From: JBJXGC01 sp046154545
GTDB taxonomy: Bacteria; Chloroflexota; Dehalococcoidia; Tepidiformales; Tepidiformaceae
Assembly: GCA_046154545.1 (NCBI GenBank)
Contig: JBJXGC010000282.1
Span: forward strand, 1 to 21,173
DNA: 21,173 bases
Direction: 5' to 3'
This document shows positions 1 through 7,463 of this stretch, one piece after another. Under the pieces are notes generated by a model that had not been told where the DNA came from, ran no database searches, and was given only the letters and a program-made list of their open reading frames with translations. The position numbers and the translations under genes are program-made. How positions within the stretch are numbered: position 1 is the stretch's first letter; every line of letters begins with the position of its first letter.

Positions 1-126
1 GACGACCTCATGGCCGAAGCCCTCGAACACGAGATCGACCACATCAACGGCATCCTCTATATCGACTACCTCACCAGCCCCGACGCCCTCGTCCCCCTCA
101 GCGACGCCCCCGAAGTGGGCGGCTGA
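1..126 (+). CDS. def: Peptide deformylase, C-terminal end (partial at left edge)
   Basis: The first 41 codons, open from base 1 to the TGA at 124-126, encode the end of a peptide deformylase, which removes the N-terminal formyl group from nascent proteins in the cytoplasm. The diagnostic third motif is visible as EALEHEIDHINGILYID: the two His and the Glu of HExxH are the metal ligands and catalytic base of the family. The remaining upstream part of the protein (roughly 130 residues in a usual deformylase) lies outside the window. Enolase starts 18 nt downstream on the same strand, so the two are probably co-transcribed. Confidence 0.93.
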   Translation, partial: DDLMAEALEHEIDHINGILYIDYLTSPDALVPLSDAPEVGG

Positions 127-144
127 CCGAAAGGAACCACGGCT

Positions 145-1500
145 GTGTTCATCGAAGAGATCATGGCGCGGGAGATCCTCGACTCCCGCGGCAACCCAAC
201 CGTCCACGTTACCGTGGTGCTTGATTCGGGCATCACCGGCGAGGCCGCCGTCCCCTCCGGCGCCTCCACTGGCGCGCATGAGGCGGTCGAACTCCGCGAC
301 GGCGGCAAACGCTACGGCGGCAAAGGTGTTTCGAAAGCGGTCGCCAACGTCAACGGCCCCATCAACAAGCTGCTCGCCGGTATGCCCGCGGTCGAACAGC
401 GCATGCTTGACCGGCTCCTCTGCGAACTCGACGGCACGCCGAACAAGGCGAAGCTCGGCGCCAACGCCATGCTCGGCGTCTCCATGGCCGCCGCCCGCGC
501 CGCCGCGGCCGAGCTTCACCTGCCGCTCTATCGCTACCTCGGCAGCCCCAGCACCCACACGCTGCCCGTCCCCATGTTCAACATCCTCAACGGCGGGAAA
601 CATGCCGAAGACTCCACCGACTTCCAGGAGTTCATGGTCATGCCCGTCGGCGCCGAGACCTTCAGCGAAGGGCTGCGCATGGGCGCCGAGATCTACGCCG
701 CCCTCAAGGCGCTCCTCCACGAGCGGAAGCTCAACACCTCGGTTGGCGACGAAGGAGGCTTCGCCCCATCGCTTCCCAGCAACGAAGCGGCGGTCCAGGT
801 CGTCCTGGAAGCGATCGAGCGCGCCGGCTACCGCCCCGGCGAAGACGCGGTCATCGCCCTCGACCCGGCCAGCACCGAACTCTTCGACGCCGGCAAGTAC
901 ACACTCACCAGAGAAGGCCGCGTCCTCACCAGCGAAGAGATGGTCGACCACTGGGCCTCGTGGGTCGAAAAGTACCCCATCCGTTCTATAGAAGACGGCC
1001 TTGCCGAGGACGATTGGGCGGGCTGGTCAGCGCTGGTCGATCGCCTCGGCTCCCGCTGCCAGGTCGTCGGCGACGACCTCCTCGTCACCAACCCCACCCG
1101 TATCCGCCGCGGCATCACCGAGCGCGCCGCGAACAGCGTCCTCGTCAAGCTCAACCAGATCGGCACCCTCAGCGAGACCCTAGAGGCCGTCGAGACCGCC
1201 CAGCGCGCAGGCTGGACCGCCGTCATCAGCCACCGCTCCGGCGAGACCGAAGACACCTTCATCGCCGACCTCGCCGTGGCCACCGGCGCCGGCCAGATCA
1301 AGACTGGCGCACCCGCCAGGAGCGAACGCACGGCCAAGTACAACCGCCTCCTCGATATCGAAGACGAACTCGGGCCGAACGGCGCCTACGCCGGCTGGGA
1401 CAGCATCCGTCAGCTCCCCCCGCGCCCGTTGAAGGAGGACCTTCCCCCCACCCGCGCCGCCCGCCCGGAGCGCCGCCGCAGCCAACGGGGTCGCCACTAG
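145..1500 (+). CDS. eno: Enolase (phosphopyruvate hydratase)
   Basis: Glycolytic enolase, interconverting 2-phosphoglycerate and phosphoenolpyruvate in the cytoplasm. Visible signatures include the N-terminal AREILDSRGNPTVHV, the flexible loop PSGASTGAHEAVELRD, the SVGDEGGFAP segment with the catalytic Glu near residue 203, Mg ligands near Asp240, Glu283 (SIEDGL) and Asp310 (GDDLLVTN), the base Lys335 in VLVKLNQIG, and SHRSGETEDTFIADL. The start is GTG at 145, with AAAGGA about 10 nt upstream. At 451 residues it is about 20 longer than usual: after the normal end (around YAGWDSIRQL) there is a Pro/Arg-rich basic tail of about 28 residues. The reading frame stays open to TAG with the same codon bias, so the tail is probably translated, although its role is unknown. 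Confidence 0.97.
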   Translation: MFIEEIMAREILDSRGNPTVHVTVVLDSGITGEAAVPSGASTGAHEAVELRDGGKRYGGKGVSKAVANVNGPINKLLAGMPAVEQRMLDRLLCELDGTPNKAKLGANAMLGVSMAAARAAAAELHLPLYRYLGSPSTHTLPVPMFNILNGGKHAEDSTDFQEFMVMPVGAETFSEGLRMGAEIYAALKALLHERKLNTSVGDEGGFAPSLPSNEAAVQVVLEAIERAGYRPGEDAVIALDPASTELFDAGKYTLTREGRVLTSEEMVDHWASWVEKYPIRSIEDGLAEDDWAGWSALVDRLGSRCQVVGDDLLVTNPTRIRRGITERAANSVLVKLNQIGTLSETLEAVETAQRAGWTAVISHRSGETEDTFIADLAVATGAGQIKTGAPARSERTAKYNRLLDIEDELGPNGAYAGWDSIRQLPPRPLKEDLPPTRAARPERRRSQRGRH

Positions 1501-1507
1501 CGGAGCC

Positions 1508-1525
1508 GGGGCCCTCAGTGGCCCC
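1508..1525 (+). terminator. Possible terminator hairpin after enolase
   Basis: Eight bases after the enolase stop, GGGGCC and GGCCCC form a 6-bp GC stem around a 6-nt loop, followed by a short TTAT but no real T-run. It could slow or end transcription of the def-eno unit. The lack of a U-tract makes this weak. Confidence 0.3.
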
Positions 1526-1634
1526 TTATGGCGCGATGACGCCCGGGGCCGTCTCCCAGGCCCGGCTCCAGCGGCCAAGTCTGACGCTCCGCTTCAGCCT
1601 CACCTGCTCGTCAACCGCCGCGGCGCGTCTGACA

Positions 1635-1663
1635 TTGACCATGTCCGCCCAACCCTCTACCAA
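1635..1663 (+). promoter_or_regulatory. Sigma-70-like promoter for the phosphohistidine-domain gene
   Basis: TTGACC (1635-1640), a 17-bp spacer and TACCAA (1658-1663) match the layout of a vegetative promoter. Transcription would begin near 1670, so the in-frame ATG at 1663 would be upstream of the RNA start. This supports the ATG at 1705, which has a GGAG at 1689-1692. Confidence 0.45.
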
Positions 1664-1704
1664 TGCCTGACCACGAACCTCATGCCTTGGAGAAACCGTC
1701 CATC

Positions 1705-3456
1705 ATGGCTAACGTCCGCTGGATCCCCGACCAGGAATACAAACCCCAATACCCATTCCGCACCCGTGCCAACGCGGGCGAGGTCATTCCTGAGCCGCCG
1801 AGCCCGGCCGGCTGGGATCTCGTCTGGGACAAGAGTGGGTGCGTCGCCGGCTGGTACGACTGTGCCGTCAACCGCCTCGGCATCGGCCGCGAGGAGCTCG
1901 ATCCGAATCCGGATAACGTCGAGTGGATCGGTCTCATCGGCGGCTACGCCTACCTCAGTGCCACCTGGATCCGGGTCTGGGGTGAGCGCACGCCCGGCCT
2001 CTCCGCCGCCGCTATCGACCAGGCCTACTTCGGCGAGCATCCGGATGTCCCCGTTTACAAGCACGAGCCCTGGCACGACAACCCACACACCACGGAGGCG
2101 ATGGTGAAGTGGCTCGGTCGTGTCATGGGCGACATGGACCAGTCGGAACTCGAAGACAGCCGCCTCGCCGCCCACGCCATCCGCGCCGCCCGGCCCAACT
2201 TCGCCACCATGACAGACCCCGACCTCCTCGCCTACGCGATCAAATACCGGCCCATGTGCCGCACCATGTTCGACCAGCACATCAACCAGAGCGCCGCAGC
2301 CGCCATCGGACCGGGAGCCATCGGCGCGATCTGCGCAGCCTTCGGACGGCCTGATGCCGCGATGCAGCTCTTGGCCGGTTTTGGCGACGTCGATTCCGCC
2401 GTGCCCTCGTACGCCATGTGGGACCTCAGCCGAAGGGCCTGCGCCTCTCGCAGCGTCAACGCCCTCTTCGAGGCCGGCCCCACCGGCCTCAACGCCCGTC
2501 TGCGTGCTTCAACGGAACCCGAGGCTGTCGGCTTTTGCCGTGCCTTCGACGAGTTCCTCGCCGAATTCGGCTCGCGCGGGCCGAACGAGTGGGACCTCAT
2601 GGCCGAGACCTGGGAGACGCAGCCCGACCTCGCCCTTACGCTCGTCGACCGCATGCGGGTCGCGCCGGATGAGGGTTCGCCCCGCAAAAACAACGCCGAG
2701 CGGGAAGCTCAGCGCAAGCGAGTCGAGGAAGAGGTGGCGGCCCTGCTTTCCGGTGACGCCGATACGCTGGCCCAGTTCCGCGCCGCCTGCGCCAGTGCCC
2801 ACACCTACGTCCCCGGCCGCGAACGGTCGAAGACCAACATCATCCGCGTCATCGAGGAGCAGCGCATGGCGATGCGGGAGCTCGGGCGCCGCGCCGTCGG
2901 ACGGGGCGATGTGGCGACCCCGCCCGACATGTGCCTGCTCTTCGAAGATGAGCTCCAGTCCTATTGCGCCGGTACCCTTGCGGGCGTCCGGGAGCTGACC
3001 GCAGCGCGAATGGCGCACCACGACTGGCTCCTCACCCTCGAACCTCCGTTCATCCTGAACGGACCCCCAACTCCCAATACCACCTGGCCGAAGCGCGCCG
3101 ACCGCGTCATCGAGAAGGTGTTAGTGGGCCAGGTGCTGCATGGCGCACCCGGCTGTTCTGGCGTCGTCCGCGGCCGCGCCCGCGTCATCCACACACCGGC
3201 CGACCCCACCCTCCTGGAGCCCGGTGACATCCTCATCGCGCCGATGACCGACCCCGCCTGGACGCCGCTCTTCGTCCCCGCGGCCGGCGTCATCGTCGAT
3301 GTTGGTGCCGCCCTCAGCCACGCCATCATCGTCAGCCGCGAACTCGGTATCCCCTGCGTCGTCTCCGTCACCGGTGCCTCCCAGCGTATCCCCGACGGTG
3401 CCATCGTCGAGGTCAACGGCGACGCCGGCACCGTGACGATCATCGAACTGCCGTAA
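1705..3456 (+). CDS. PEP-utilizing-enzyme mobile-domain protein without ATP-grasp domain
   Basis: A 583-residue protein of the PEP synthase / rifampicin phosphotransferase superfamily. The last ~100 residues are the swivelling phosphohistidine domain: GAPGCSGVVRGRARV, then GAALSHAIIVSRELGIP with the phospho-acceptor His at about residue 539, and a final VEVNGDAGTV. The middle part (about 250-460) has the helical substrate-binding segment typical of this superfamily, including FGSRGPNEWDLMAETW and an Arg/Glu-rich helix around RERSKTNIIRVIEEQR. The N-terminal ATP-grasp nucleotide-binding domain is absent; instead there is about 200 residues that I do not recognise. The family transfers phosphate from ATP or PEP via His, so this protein probably needs an ATP-grasp partner encoded elsewhere, as in split phenylphosphate synthase. 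An in-frame ATG at 1663 is an alternative start, but it has no ribosome site. Substrate unknown. Confidence 0.85.
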   Translation: MANVRWIPDQEYKPQYPFRTRANAGEVIPEPPSPAGWDLVWDKSGCVAGWYDCAVNRLGIGREELDPNPDNVEWIGLIGGYAYLSATWIRVWGERTPGLSAAAIDQAYFGEHPDVPVYKHEPWHDNPHTTEAMVKWLGRVMGDMDQSELEDSRLAAHAIRAARPNFATMTDPDLLAYAIKYRPMCRTMFDQHINQSAAAAIGPGAIGAICAAFGRPDAAMQLLAGFGDVDSAVPSYAMWDLSRRACASRSVNALFEAGPTGLNARLRASTEPEAVGFCRAFDEFLAEFGSRGPNEWDLMAETWETQPDLALTLVDRMRVAPDEGSPRKNNAEREAQRKRVEEEVAALLSGDADTLAQFRAACASAHTYVPGRERSKTNIIRVIEEQRMAMRELGRRAVGRGDVATPPDMCLLFEDELQSYCAGTLAGVRELTAARMAHHDWLLTLEPPFILNGPPTPNTTWPKRADRVIEKVLVGQVLHGAPGCSGVVRGRARVIHTPADPTLLEPGDILIAPMTDPAWTPLFVPAAGVIVDVGAALSHAIIVSRELGIPCVVSVTGASQRIPDGAIVEVNGDAGTVTIIELP

Positions 3457-3884
3457 CGCCTTCATCCAGGGGGAGCGACCCTCTCACGCGGTCCGCCGGT
3501 TGAGGCACGCGATTCATGGTTTCGCCTGCCCACCGTTTAGGCGGACCAGACACGGGGGCGGCCAGAGCAGACGAAGCGCCTGCCCCTAGCGTGCGCCGGA
3601 GCAAGCGCCGCGATGTCACCGGACCTTGTTCCGGCCTGTCTCGCTGGCACTGGCACGACTGTCGGCCAGACGACGGACTCGCCCCCTTCCCCCGCCGGGT
3701 CGGGGGAAAGGGGGTTTGGGGGATGAGGGCCCCTGCGGACCGTGGCCGTCGCCGACTGGGTCCCTCACTCGCCCAGCCGGCGCGCCAAACGCTGGACCGC
3801 ACCCCCACCAGAGGCACGCGCGGATCGGCCGTGGTACCATCCGCGCCGCGCGTCGAGACATGCGACGCCCAGGGAGCATGGACT
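3457..3884. other. Non-coding interval with one GC-rich palindromic repeat
   Basis: There are 428 bases between two plus-strand genes. The frame upstream of 3885 stays open, but its translation is Arg/Pro-rich shadow-like sequence with no ribosome site, so I do not treat it as coding. The interval holds the palindromic repeat at 3681-3730 and a TACCAT hexamer at 3836-3841 that could be a -10 box for the next gene. I see nothing else in it. Confidence 0.6.
3681..3730. repeat. GC-rich palindromic repeat, divergent copy
   Basis: A C-run/G-run inverted repeat: CCCCCTTCCCCCG and CGGGGGAAAGGGGG pair with a single bulged A, followed by a GATGAGGGC tail. The plan, a pyrimidine arm, a short loop, a purine arm and a TGAGGG tail, is that of the copies at 16702-16743 and 19231-19857. 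The arms differ in sequence. Confidence 0.6.
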
Positions 3885-5024
3885 ATGGCGGCAAACATCC
3901 TCATCCTCGGAGCCGGCTTCGGCGGCATGGAGCTGTCAGCGCGACTGTCCGACGCCTTCGGCGCCGGGGCCAACGTCACCCTCATCGACAAGAACGACGG
4001 CTTCGTCTTCGGCTTCGACAAGTTCGAGCTCATGCTCGGACGTGCCACCCTCGATGATGTCCGCCTCAACTACTCCGACATGATCAGGCCGGGTGTCACC
4101 TTCCGGAAGGAAGACATCCAGTCGATCGACCCGGAGGCCCGCCGCGTCGTCACCAGCGGCGGCACATATGACGCCGACATCCTCGTCGTAGCCCTCGGCG
4201 CTGAATACGACTTCGCCGCCACCCCCGGCCTCGTCGAGGGCGGCTCCGAGTTCTACTCCGTCGAGGGTGCGCTCCGCCTCCGAGATGTCCTCCCCACCTT
4301 CACCGGCGGGCACGTCCTCATCGCCGTCCTCGGCGAGCCCTTCAAATGTCCCCCGGCGCCCTGCGAAGCCGCCATGCTGCTCGACGAGTACTTCTCCCAG
4401 CGGGGCCTCCAGGGCAAATTCGACATCACGCTGGCGACGCCGTTCGGCCGGCCGATCCCTCCCTCGCCCGACGGTTCGAAGGTCATCCTCGATCGATTCG
4501 CCGAGCGCGGGATCACCTTCATGGGGCAGCAGCTCGTCGTCGCCATCGACCCCGCGACAAAGACGGCCCACCTCAAAGACGGCGCGACCTTCTCCTACGA
4601 CCTCTTCCTCGGCATCCCACGCCACCGCGTGCCAGCCGTCGTGGCGCAGTCGAGCCTCGTCGAAAAGGGCTGGATCCCGGTCGACCGTGGCACCCTCGCC
4701 ACCCGTTTCCCCGGCGTGTATGCGGTCGGGGACGTCACCAGCGTCGGTACCCCCAAAGCCGGCGTCTTCTCAGAGAACGCGGCCGCTGTCGTCGCCGGCC
4801 GGATTATCGCCGAACTCCAGGGCGGCGCACCGCCCGCACCCTACGGCGGCAACGGCACCTGCTACGTCGAACTTGGCGGCAACCGCGTCGCCCGCCTGGA
4901 CGCGGATTTCTTCGGCGGCCCCTCGCCTGTCGCGCCGCTCACCGGGCCGAACCCCGAGACAGCCGCGGAGAAGAAGGCCTTCTCCGGCGTCCGCCGGAAG
5001 CGCTGGTTCGGCCAGCCCGCCTGA
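3885..5024 (+). CDS. FAD/NAD(P)-binding oxidoreductase (SQR / NDH-2-like)
   Basis: A 379-residue two-dinucleotide-binding-domain flavoprotein. The N-terminal beta-alpha-beta reads ANILILGAGFGGMELSARL (GxGxxG at 9-14), and the FAD-closing motif is GVYAVGDVTSVGTPKAG near 310-326. These are features of the sulfide:quinone oxidoreductase / type II NADH dehydrogenase / flavocytochrome c sulfide dehydrogenase superfamily, which passes electrons to quinone or another acceptor at the membrane. Cys155 and Cys160 lie in EPFKCPPAPCEAAMLLDEYF. Cys155 is near the site of one SQR active-site Cys, but the C-terminal partner Cys is not visible in TPKAGVFSENAA, so true sulfide oxidation is doubtful. The ATG at 3885 is chosen because AGGGAG (3871-3876) precedes it by 8 nt. 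The MaoC-like pair begins 75 nt downstream and may share the transcript. Confidence 0.85.
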   Translation: MAANILILGAGFGGMELSARLSDAFGAGANVTLIDKNDGFVFGFDKFELMLGRATLDDVRLNYSDMIRPGVTFRKEDIQSIDPEARRVVTSGGTYDADILVVALGAEYDFAATPGLVEGGSEFYSVEGALRLRDVLPTFTGGHVLIAVLGEPFKCPPAPCEAAMLLDEYFSQRGLQGKFDITLATPFGRPIPPSPDGSKVILDRFAERGITFMGQQLVVAIDPATKTAHLKDGATFSYDLFLGIPRHRVPAVVAQSSLVEKGWIPVDRGTLATRFPGVYAVGDVTSVGTPKAGVFSENAAAVVAGRIIAELQGGAPPAPYGGNGTCYVELGGNRVARLDADFFGGPSPVAPLTGPNPETAAEKKAFSGVRRKRWFGQPA

Positions 5025-5064
5025 GCCAGCCCGCCTGGCCGACATAACGGCATCGATAAGCGCC

Positions 5065-5083
5065 GCCTCCTACCCGAGGAGGC
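5065..5083 (+). promoter_or_regulatory. Hairpin next to the ribosome-binding site of the dehydratase pair
   Basis: GCCTCCT (5065-5071) pairs with AGGAGGC (5077-5083) around a 5-nt loop. The true Shine-Dalgarno AGGAGG (5085-5090) follows at once. The single CCTCCT could pair with either AGGAGG, so two exclusive folds are possible, one hiding the ribosome site used by the ATG at 5100. Confidence 0.35.
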
Positions 5084-5099
5084 GAGGAGGACCACACCC

Positions 5100-5549
5100 A
5101 TGGCGTCGCCTGCGCCGTCCGCCGAGCAGATCCGGTCGCTGGTTGGCCATCGCTTCCCCGGCGGGTCGTACACGATCGCCCACTGGGAGAACTTCCTCCT
5201 CACCGAGTGCACCGGCGCGGCCCCCCTTCCAGGTGGGCTCGTCCACCCGGTCGCCCTCTTCCACGTCCCCATCCTCGGCGCGGGCACCTCGATCGCCGAG
5301 ATGTTCTCCCTCGGCCAGGCAGAATCCGATGACTCAATCGGCATCGAAAGCTACGACTGGCGCGTCCACCAGCCGCTCAAAGAGGACGTCGAGTACCGGA
5401 TTTCCGGCGTCATCACAGAAGCCGATCGCCGCACCTCCGAGCGTGGGACCTGGGACCGCATCCAGTTCCGCTTCGACCTCGACGACCCCACAGGCGTACC
5501 CGTCGCGACTTCGACTATCACCTGGCTCTACCGGAGATCACGCCGATGA
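5100..5549 (+). CDS. MaoC-like dehydratase, N-terminal-type hot-dog subunit
   Basis: A 149-residue single hot-dog-fold protein resembling the N-terminal (FAS1-like dehydratase) half of MaoC enoyl-CoA hydratases. It has a short helix (SAEQIRSLVGHRFPGG), a strand-rich central part with PLPGGLVHPVALFHVPILGAGT, and a final sheet around WDRIQFRFDLDDPTGVPVATSTITWLYR. It lacks the D-x-N-x-x-H hydratase motif, as expected for the structural half of a heterodimer. Its ATG is preceded by AGGAGG, spaced 9 nt. Its stop overlaps the start of the next gene by ATGA, so the two are made together, probably as a 1:1 complex hydrating or dehydrating an acyl-CoA. Substrate cannot be told from sequence. Confidence 0.75.
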   Translation: MASPAPSAEQIRSLVGHRFPGGSYTIAHWENFLLTECTGAAPLPGGLVHPVALFHVPILGAGTSIAEMFSLGQAESDDSIGIESYDWRVHQPLKEDVEYRISGVITEADRRTSERGTWDRIQFRFDLDDPTGVPVATSTITWLYRRSRR

Positions 5550-5953
5550 ACGTCTCGCCCGGCGACCAGATCCCACCGTGGGTGATGGAGAGCGTCCAGC
5601 CGGAACGCATGCGCACGATGGCCGCCATCCTTCGTGACCCAAACCCCGTCCACTGGGACCGCTCTGCCGTCGCGGCGCGCGGCTGGGGCGAACGCACCAT
5701 CAACCAGGGCCCGCTCGGCCTCAGCTACATGCTCAACATGCTTCACGCCTGGGCCGGGCCCACCTCGGTGCAGCGCATCTTCATGACGTTTCCCCTGGCC
5801 GTGTTCGAAGGCGACCGCATCACCGCCCGCGGAGTCGTCACAGCCATCCGCGAAGAAGACGGCATGCGCCTCGCCGACTGTGACATCTGGCTCGAACGCG
5901 AAGGCTCACCCCGCGTCCTCGACGGCCAGGCCACCGTCCGCCTCCCGGACTGA
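5546..5953 (+). CDS. MaoC-like dehydratase, catalytic hot-dog subunit
   Basis: A 135-residue hot-dog protein carrying the (R)-specific enoyl-CoA hydratase motif: MAAILRDPNPVHWDRSAVAA contains the D-x-N-P-x-H arrangement, with the Asp and His that activate water. WGERTINQGPLGLSYMLNML is the helix that normally lines the acyl pocket, and the last strands (GDRITARGVVTAIREEDG) close the fold. It starts inside the stop codon of the upstream gene (ATGA), which fits a two-subunit hydratase of the HadAB type. The chromosome neighbours are a flavoprotein upstream and a tRNA on the opposite strand downstream. Probable roles are beta-oxidation, branched-acid degradation or lipid synthesis; I cannot choose between them. 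Confidence 0.82.
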   Translation: MNVSPGDQIPPWVMESVQPERMRTMAAILRDPNPVHWDRSAVAARGWGERTINQGPLGLSYMLNMLHAWAGPTSVQRIFMTFPLAVFEGDRITARGVVTAIREEDGMRLADCDIWLEREGSPRVLDGQATVRLPD

Positions 5954-6023
5954 CCTCGCGGTTGCGGACCGTCCCGACTGGCCATGCGCCCGCGACGGCT
6001 TGAGCTGCCCAGATTCAAAGTAG

Positions 6024-6099
6024 TGGTAGGCCCGGGGGGATTCGAACCCACGACCAATGGATTAAAAGTCCACTGCTCTACCAACTGAGCTACAGGCCC
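6024..6099 (-). tRNA. tRNA-Lys (anticodon TTT)
   Basis: On the minus strand a full cloverleaf can be drawn: acceptor GGGCCTG/CGGGCCT (G1-T72 wobble), D arm GCTC/GAGC with AGTTGGTA loop, anticodon stem GTGGA/TCCAT with loop CTTTTAA (anticodon TTT), TGGTC variable loop, T loop TTCGAAT, discriminator A and an encoded CCA (6026-6024). It is 76 nt with CCA. One T-stem pair is a T-C mismatch (GTGGG against CCCCC), unusual but isolated. Confidence 0.96.
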
Positions 6100-6105
6100 G
6101 AAACC

Positions 6106-6111
6106 ATCGTA
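6106..6111 (-). promoter_or_regulatory. -10-like box directly before tRNA-Lys
   Basis: TACGAT on the minus strand ends 6 nt before the mature 5' G of the tRNA. At normal -10 spacing, transcription would start at or next to the mature end, leaving almost no 5' leader. No good -35 is visible. Confidence 0.4.
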
Positions 6112-6162
6112 CCCGGCCCGCTGGCTTCGCTCACATCGCACACCATGCGCCTCTGCGCGGCC

Positions 6163-6822
6163 CTACTCGAACTTCGACGTCGCCCGCCGCACCGCGAAGG
6201 CCGCAGCCTCCACCCGCCGCGCGATCCCGAGCTTGCTCAGGATGTCGCTCACGTGGTGTTTGACCGTTTTCTCCGAAAGGTAGAGCCGCTCGCCAATCTC
6301 CCGGTTGGTCAGCCCTTCGGCGATCATCTCGAGGATCGCCAGTTCGCGCTCCGAGAGCTGGGAGGCCACCTTGTCCTCGGCGCTGATCACCTGTCCCTTG
6401 CGGACCTGGTCCATCACTGAGGCGGCGGCGCTCTCGTCGAGTACCTTGCCGCCTTTGCCGACTGTCCGCATCGCCGTCAGCAGTTCCGGCGTCTTCACGT
6501 CCTTCAACATGAAGCCCCCGGCGCCGGCGACGATCGCCGCCATCACCGCCCGCTCGTCTGCATAGGACGTCAGCATGAGGACGTTGATCGCAGGGTTGGC
6601 CGCCCGGATATCCCGGCAGGCTTCGATCCCGGTCATGCCCGGCATCCTGATGTCCATGACGACGAGGTCCGGCGAGAGCCGGGCCGCCTCGCGGATGGCC
6701 TCGGCGCCATCCCGCGCCTCACCGATCACGGTGAACTCGGGATGCCCGCGGACCGTCGCCTTGAGCCCATTTCGCACCAGTTCGTGGTCGTCCGCAAGAA
6801 GCACCCGGATGACATCGCTCAT
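6163..6822 (-). CDS. NarL/LuxR-family response regulator (orphan)
   Basis: A 219-residue two-domain transcription regulator. The receiver domain (5-120) has the acidic pair Asp11/Asp12, the phospho-acceptor Asp57 in LVVMDIRMPGMTG, Thr85 and Lys107 (GFMLKD). A linker leads to a GerE/LuxR-type helix-turn-helix (about 152-210: LSERELAILEMIAEGLTNREIGERLYLSEKTVKHHVSDILSKLG). Phosphorylation by a sensor kinase would be expected to promote dimerisation and DNA binding. The start is supported by GAGGTGG three bases upstream of the ATG. No histidine kinase gene is adjacent: the neighbours are the tRNA and a divergent small membrane protein. The kinase must therefore be encoded elsewhere, or the domain is used without one. 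Confidence 0.95.
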   Translation of the reverse strand: MSDVIRVLLADDHELVRNGLKATVRGHPEFTVIGEARDGAEAIREAARLSPDLVVMDIRMPGMTGIEACRDIRAANPAINVLMLTSYADERAVMAAIVAGAGGFMLKDVKTPELLTAMRTVGKGGKVLDESAAASVMDQVRKGQVISAEDKVASQLSERELAILEMIAEGLTNREIGERLYLSEKTVKHHVSDILSKLGIARRVEAAAFAVRRATSKFE

Positions 6823-6983
6823 AGTCCACCTCAGCCCGGCAGTGAGGCCGGTTGTCCAATTCTACGCTGCCTGGTGCCCCACCCGGGGGCGCCGCCAATG
6901 ATGGCCCGGTTAAGGCCAGGAATCTCGGCGAACTGACCCATCGACGAACCCACCCGGATAGCCTACTGTTGACAGAACGAACC

Positions 6984-7409
6984 ATGGCTGACCGTATCGA
7001 ACGCGAGATCGAGGAGATCCTCTCGAAGCTTGAGGATCTGCCAGGGGATGGTGGCACGCCTGACCGGCGGCCTGTATCCATCCTCGCCCATCGTGCCCGT
7101 CGCGTCCCCCCGCCGCCCCGCGACCGCGCCCCGCTCACCCGCCGCCTCAACCCCGCCACCTTCCTCCTCGCTGGTGCCGGCACCGTGATCGGCGGCCTGG
7201 TGCTTGCGAGTGTCTGGGCGCCCCTGATTTGGGCCGCGTTCGGTGGTGTCGTGGTCTTCCTCGGAGGGTTCGTCGCGGCCTTCTTCCGGCGGCCGCGACC
7301 CCAGGCGCAGGCGAACCCGAACGGCCACTTCTGGCGCGACCGGTACATCAACGACGCCCCCGAACCCGGTCCCATCGGACGCCTCGCCCGCCGCATCCGC
7401 CGCCGCTGA
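6984..7409 (+). CDS. Small membrane protein of unknown function
   Basis: A 141-residue protein. The N-terminus MADRIEREIEEILSKLEDLP is an acidic amphipathic helix, then a Pro/Arg-rich stretch, then two closely spaced hydrophobic segments (about residues 53-96: TFLLAGAGTVIGGLVLASVW and LIWAAFGGVVVFLGGFVAAFF). The C-terminus is very basic (RLARRIRRR). This predicts a hairpin in the inner membrane with both ends cytoplasmic. The frame is open further upstream to 6852, but that part reads as shadow sequence, and the MADRIEREIEEI start looks natural. No ribosome site is evident. It is transcribed away from the response regulator. I do not recognise a named family. Confidence 0.7.
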   Translation: MADRIEREIEEILSKLEDLPGDGGTPDRRPVSILAHRARRVPPPPRDRAPLTRRLNPATFLLAGAGTVIGGLVLASVWAPLIWAAFGGVVVFLGGFVAAFFRRPRPQAQANPNGHFWRDRYINDAPEPGPIGRLARRIRRR

Positions 7410-7450
7410 TCCGCGGCCCGCACTTTACGGGGCTTAACGGCGCGAGCGGG

Positions 7451-7456
7451 TACCCT
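7451..7456 (+). promoter_or_regulatory. -10-like box of a probably leaderless M28 peptidase gene
   Basis: TACCCT ends 7 nt before the GTG start at 7464, and there is no ribosome site between them. This is the spacing expected when transcription begins at the start codon. Confidence 0.45.
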
Positions 7457-7463
7457 CAACCGT

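Noticed and set aside
3516..3884. N-terminal extension of the FAD oxidoreductase
   Set aside because: It is in frame but runs through a palindromic repeat and shows no domain. A strong ribosome site precedes the ATG at 3885, where the GxGxxG fold begins.
3885..5024. Naming the flavoprotein a sulfide:quinone oxidoreductase
   Set aside because: Only one of the expected redox Cys positions is plausible and the C-terminal Cys is missing, so a general oxidoreductase name is safer.
6969..6974. TTGACA as a -35 box for the small membrane protein gene
   Set aside because: It lies only about 10 nt before the start codon, leaving no room for a -10 box upstream of the gene.
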